From Hymenobacter glacialis (GTDB taxonomy: Bacteria > Bacteroidota > Bacteroidia > Cytophagales > Hymenobacteraceae): a stretch of DNA of 64,000 nucleotides. Shown here piece by piece: positions 60,382 to 64,000 of this stretch. Position 1 is the stretch's first letter; the number at the start of each line of letters is the position of its first letter. The position numbers were made by a program, and so were the translations under genes. The stretch spans positions 155,627-219,626 of the forward strand of contig NZ_MDZC01000068.1 in the NCBI RefSeq assembly GCF_001816165.1, read 5' to 3'. A model generated the notes under the pieces. The model worked only from the letters and a program-made list of their open reading frames with translations. It did no database searches and was not told the DNA's origin.

Positions 60382-61580
60382 TTACTTCCTGAAATCCTCC
60401 ACAACCTGCAAAAACATGGGCGAGGGCACTTCCGCCGTTTGGCCGGTGGGGGTGAGCCGGCCCGTCTGTTGGTCCACGCGGTAGCTCACCAGGTTGTTGG
60501 AATTCTGGTTGGCCACCAGGAGCAGGTGCCCACTGGGGTCGAGGACGAAGTTTCGGGGTGTCTTGCCTTGCGTAGGTACGTGCTGCACGGGCGTGAGGGC
60601 ACCGCTAGCTGTATCAATGCTGAACACGGCAATGCTGTTGTGGCCCCGGTTGGAGGCGTACAGAAACCGTCCGTTGGGCGAGACGTGAATGTCGGCGCAG
60701 GAATTGGGGCCGGCGAAGTCAGCGGGCAGGGCCGAGAGGGTCTGCAGCTCCCGGAACTGGCCCGCCGCCTCGTCGTAGGCCAGGGCCGTTACGGTGGAGT
60801 TGAGTTCGTTTATCAGGTAGGCGCGTTTGCCGTCGGGATGGAATGTGAGGTGCCGGGGGCCGGCCCCGGCCGGGCCACAAAGGCAGGCTCGGCGGTTTCC
60901 GTCAGCAGGCCCTGGGCGGTATTTAAGCGGTACCGGTGCACGCGGTCGGTGCCCAGGTCCACGGTGAAAGCGTACTCGTTGGCGGGGTCCGTGATGATGC
61001 AGTGGGCGTGGGGGGCCTCCTGGTTTTTGTGCGGGCCCTGGCCGGTGTGCCGGGCCACGGCGCTGGGCGGGGCCAGCTGGCCATCGGCCCCTATGGGCAG
61101 CAGGCTGCTGGTGCCGCCCACGTAGTTGGCCACCAGGGCCACCTTGCCTTTGCCGTCGAGACTGATGTAGCAGGGCGCCGCCCCCGCCGAGGGCTGCTCG
61201 TTGAGCAGGGTGAGGCTGCCGGTGCGCTGGTCTACCGCGAAAGACCGCACGCTGCCGCTTTTGGCTCCCTGAAAGGTCTGGGTTTCATTTACGGCGTACA
61301 GAAACCGCTTCTTGCCGTCCAGGGTCAGGTAGGTGGGGCTGGCGCCGCCGGGCTGGGCGCTCACCTGGGTAAGGGCCCCGGTAGTGGAGGAAAGACGGTA
61401 GAGGAAAATGGTGTTTTCCTGGTTTGAAGCCACATTGGTGCCCACGTACACCAGGTAGTCCTGCGGGCTGGCATTCACCGCCGGCCGGGTGCAGCCCGCC
61501 ATTCCCAGCACAAGCAAGCCAATGCCGCTGATGATTGAACGGCGGCGAGACGAAACAGGGGCGAAAAGCATCAGGAGCAC
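60382..61580 (-). CDS. Lactonase family (6-phosphogluconolactonase-type propeller) lipoprotein with an apparent frameshift
   Basis: A seven-bladed-propeller lactonase, YbhE/Pgl type, of about 399 residues once repaired. It starts with a lipoprotein signal (LLVLGMAGC). Typical blades are LVYVGTNVASNQENTIFLYRL, LYAVNETQTF, KVALVANYVGGTSSLLPI and HCIITDPANEYAFTVDLGTDRVHRY. The frame is lost at about 60851-60876 within a run of G and C, where one missing base would restore GPRHLTFHPDGKRAYLINEL and continue to DPSGHLLLVANQNSNNLVSY and the stop at 60382. Unrepaired, the first frame ends at 60813. It is convergent with the 59470 gene. Confidence 0.85.
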
Positions 61581-61848
61581 GAGTTTGCAGGTGAGCTACA
61601 AATGTGCGACAAACCCTGCATACCAGGGCGACTGGCCAAACTGGTTGTGCAACAAAGAAGGAGAGGTGCTTTGGCTGCGCGGCTGCCGCATCAATCGGAG
61701 CCGTGGTACTGGCGCAAAAAGCCTACTAAAGCCGCCGAACGACCAGTTCTGACTTGGTTGGTGCGTTGCGAGCAGCCGCCAAATGAGCCTGACGGGGCGC
61801 TGTGTGGAGGTGCGGGCCTCAGTCCAAGCAGCCGGCTGCGGCCAGTCG

Positions 61849-62337
61849 TTATTTATTGGCGAGCTGCTGGGGCGTGGCATTCGATTCGTTCCCGGCGTGT
61901 CTGTTTGCTGCTAAACTGGAGCTGGCGGCTTGTTGCTCGGCACGCAGCCACGCCTTGGCATCGTCGATGTTGCCAAACATGCGCATTACCAGCCGGCCGC
62001 CCAGGCCCAGGTGCATGGCCTGCGCCGAGAGGGCGGCCATGGATTCGGGGCTGACCACGTTGGCAAAGTGAGTAAGGCCCTGGGCCAGGGCACGCGGGGC
62101 CCAGTCCATCACAATCCACTCCACAGCATGGTCCCAGGGCCCCACCACTTCGCGGTTGTCGTTGAGCAGGTAGGCGCAGGCGTTGGTTTGCAGGTGAACC
62201 AGGCAGGCATCCGCCCCCGCTTTGATACCAGGCTGGGTCTGGTACCCTATCCAATTGTTGTATACCCACTTATTGGAGCTATCGTACTCGATGGTCAGGT
62301 ACACCTTGCCAAAGGCATTCGTTAGTTCTTGGAGCAT
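61849..62337 (-). CDS. STAS/SpoIIAA-like domain protein
   Basis: A 162-residue cytoplasmic protein. The pattern KVYLTIEYDSSNKWVYNNWIGY, CLVHLQTNACAYLLNDNREVVGPWDHAVEW, and a helix-rich C-terminal half resemble the SpoIIAA/STAS-like small proteins common in Bacteroidota. These are thought to be signalling or regulatory modules; no partner kinase or sigma factor is near. The last 30 residues are Ala/Asn/Gln-rich. The 268 bases between it and the lactonase start show no gene. Confidence 0.65.
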   Translation of the reverse strand: MLQELTNAFGKVYLTIEYDSSNKWVYNNWIGYQTQPGIKAGADACLVHLQTNACAYLLNDNREVVGPWDHAVEWIVMDWAPRALAQGLTHFANVVSPESMAALSAQAMHLGLGGRLVMRMFGNIDDAKAWLRAEQQAASSSLAANRHAGNESNATPQQLANK

Positions 62338-62800
62338 GAGCAGAAGGGGAGAGCACTAGGGGCGTGCCGGTAAATAAACATGGAAAGAGCAGAGCCTTGG
62401 GCCGTGAAGGTAGTTGTAGTTACCCGGATGAAGGCATCAGGCCCGCATTATTAACGCTGCCACTAAGGAATGACAGCAAGCGTAATGCCTGACAAAGTAA
62501 CTCTTGCTGAATTCCACGGTCCCACATTAACGATGCCAAAAGTACTGCTGTTATCGTTTGCTCTTAGTTTTACCAACTATATCGGGTCTTAAACCCAATA
62601 AAGACGGCTTTGCCTACCTCACAACCCATGCTTATCCCATCAGCAGCTTGGGGGGGCGGTATTGAAGGTATTTTCCAAAGTCGCGGCCTATTCAACGCCC
62701 TGACCAAAACTCATTTGCCACCTGTTGGTGCAGCATGCATAAAGGGAATTCCTATGCTTTAGGTAAAACTTGTTGGGATGTAGGCGAAAGTCATTTGCGC
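62338..62800. other. Intergenic stretch with no supportable gene
   Basis: This is AT-richer DNA without a recognisable protein or RNA. An isolated 44-codon frame at 62628-62762 (plus) starts MLIPSAAWGGGIEG, but nothing supports it as a gene. Confidence 0.4.
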
Positions 62801-62802
62801 AT

Positions 62803-62834
62803 AAAAAAAGGCTCCACCTGAATGGCGGAACCTC
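62803..62834 (-). terminator. Intrinsic terminator after the YceI gene
   Basis: On the minus strand GGTTCCGCC pairs with GGTGGAGCC (two G-T pairs allowed in RNA), followed by a run of seven T. Confidence 0.7.
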
Positions 62835-62856
62835 TTTTATGTCAAGACGACAAAAA

Positions 62857-63519
62857 CTAGCGCTTGGCCACGCCGTCCGATTTGGCGATTACGTTGAAGG
62901 TCAGACTAAAGGTGTCGTCGATGGCCTTGTCGCCAAGGCTTTCAAAAAAGGACTTGGAGCGGTAGCGGATGTCGTACTTGGTGCGGTCTACGGTGGCCGT
63001 GCCGGTAGCTGCCGCGATGCCGTTTTTCACGCCTGTTTTGGCCGGGAAGCTCAACGGGTTGGTTTTGCCCTTAATGGTCAGGTTGCCTGTGATGGTGGCG
63101 TTGTTGCCATTGGCATCACCCTTCAGCGGTTTCACACTCGTGATGACAAACGTGGCCGTGGGGTTGGCGTCCACGGCAAAAAAATCCTCCGATTTGAGGT
63201 GGCCCAGCAACTTCCCATTGGAGCCGGCATCGGTTATATCCTCAACTTTCATCGACGCCATGTCAACCACGAACGTGCCGCCGGTTATCTGGCTGCCCTT
63301 CACCAGCACCTGCCCGCTTTGGAACTGCATGGTGCCGTTGTGCTGGCCGGTAACCTTTTTGGCCAGCCAGCCCAGCGTGCTGAGCTGCGGCTGCACAGCA
63401 TATGCTTCGGGCGTGGGTTTGGTGAACCCAGAGGCAGTAGGCGCGCCAGTGGAGGCAGCCACGGCGGGAACCGCCAGCCCAAATGCTGCGAACAACAAGG
63501 GAAGGATAATCTTTTTCAT
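62857..63519 (-). CDS. YceI family secreted protein
   Basis: A 220-residue exported protein: signal peptide (LPLLFAAFGLAVPAVA), then a YceI lipocalin-like barrel with YAVQPQLSTLGWLAKKVTGQHNG, GGTFVVDMASMKVEDITD, HLKSEDFFAVDANPTATFVI and NLTIKGKTNPLSFPA. YceI proteins bind polyisoprenoid or other lipid chains in the periplasm. The ATG at 63519 starts the signal peptide. It is followed by its own terminator. Confidence 0.92.
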   Translation of the reverse strand: MKKIILPLLFAAFGLAVPAVAASTGAPTASGFTKPTPEAYAVQPQLSTLGWLAKKVTGQHNGTMQFQSGQVLVKGSQITGGTFVVDMASMKVEDITDAGSNGKLLGHLKSEDFFAVDANPTATFVITSVKPLKGDANGNNATITGNLTIKGKTNPLSFPAKTGVKNGIAAATGTATVDRTKYDIRYRSKSFFESLGDKAIDDTFSLTFNVIAKSDGVAKR

Positions 63520-63819
63520 GAGCAAAATAAATGATGTGATTTGCAGTAAGGTAACAAGTTAAGCTAAAAATCGAGCCGAATGTTCTCGTGCCGCATGGTT
63601 TCGCTTTCATGAACGTATCAGGAGTATTCATGCAGTTGTGCTCCGGCGCATTGGCGTGCTTTTCGTCGCCTTATGGGGCTATTTGTACCGTAGTAGCGAG
63701 GCGCGTATGGGAGAGTGGCTTTCTGCTCACCTAAAGCCCCCCCCATAGCATTGGTCAGGCTGTGGTAAAACACTTTCTTGACGGCAATGCTACGGATGCA
63801 TTCGACTTGAGCCGAACGC

Positions 63820-63871
63820 AAAAAAAGCCTCAAAAACTGCATCTGCGAACAGATTTACAGCTTTTGAGGCT
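63820..63871 (-). terminator. Strong minus-strand terminator at the window edge
   Basis: AGCCTCAAAA (63826-63835) pairs with TTTTGAGGCT (63862-63871), with further CTG/CAG and ATCTG/CAGAT pairs inside; on the minus strand the hairpin is followed by seven T. It probably ends a transcript entering from beyond base 64000. No protein frame reaches it within 63872-64000, so an RNA gene or long 3' region is possible. The rest of 63520-64000 shows no supportable gene. Confidence 0.6.
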
Positions 63872-64000
63872 AGCATTGGGGGTGGTCGTTAGACCTTCCT
63901 AGTACCCGGAGCCGGGGTAGCACTAACTTGCTATTTAGTCTCCTAACTAACTAAAAACGTGTTGTTTGAATCTATTGGATGATTTGCTGAAAAAGAGTAG

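Noticed and set aside
63618..63842. A 74-codon minus-strand frame at the right edge
   Set aside because: It overlaps the terminator hairpin and has no protein-like features.

Overview
The window is a contiguous piece of a high-GC bacterial chromosome. It most resembles a Hymenobacter-like member of the Bacteroidota (Cytophagales). The evidence is indirect: many start codons lie just downstream of the Bacteroidota -7 promoter box TAnnTTTG, there are no strong Shine-Dalgarno leaders, a TonB-dependent receptor is paired with a DUF4249 lipoprotein, and the lipoproteins and the OmpA/PD40 protein are of types common in that phylum. No rRNA, tRNA or CRISPR array was recognised.

Layout. 0.1-6.6 kb is core metabolism: aminotransferase, heptose-7-phosphate kinase (rfaE1), a PhnA-like protein, a small membrane protein, hemE, MarC, purE and a membrane-anchored EEP phosphodiesterase. 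6.6-14.2 kb holds an LEA-like lipoprotein, dnaK, an RluE-type pseudouridine synthase, a metallo-hydrolase and a large VWA membrane protein. 14.2-15.6 kb is an AT-rich patch with a PD-(D/E)XK nuclease-fold protein and a tiny neighbour. 15.6-18.9 kb has fabG, a geranylgeranyl-reductase-type flavoprotein and a TPR lipoprotein. 19.06-24.63 kb is a degraded integrative element inserted exactly at the 5' end of lpdA. It carries a serine recombinase, three small lipoproteins, an IS3-family insertion and a tyrosine integrase cut off by that IS. 24.6-33.7 kb carries lpdA, a broken RhuM/Fic gene, a TonB-domain protein, an EamA transporter, rarA, sppA and purine nucleoside phosphorylase. 33.8-37.5 kb is an outer-membrane receptor pair plus thioredoxin. 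38.2-44.4 kb has an HNH protein, a DHH-like hypothetical and the SbcCD nuclease. 44.5-52.5 kb has a metallo-beta-lactamase/rhodanese protein, an amino-acid permease, a GNAT-nitrilase fusion and tandem Cys-rich lipoproteins. 52.6-63.5 kb has two amidohydrolase genes, a ricin/PD40/OmpA cell-surface protein, a lactonase, a STAS-like protein and a YceI protein.

Three signals cut across genes. First, eight copies of a long hairpin repeat (GTCATGCTGAGC / GTCATCCTGAGC types) sit behind gene ends, never between divergent genes, and the variable words in their arms co-vary so that the stem is kept. Second, dnaK, sbcC, the lactonase and the RhuM gene are each broken by single-base indels; in conserved genes this looks as much like consensus error in GC-rich DNA as like biology. 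Third, the lpdA element leaves a 21-bp direct repeat at both ends that rebuilds the lpdA start while separating the gene from its apparent native promoter by about 5.5 kb.
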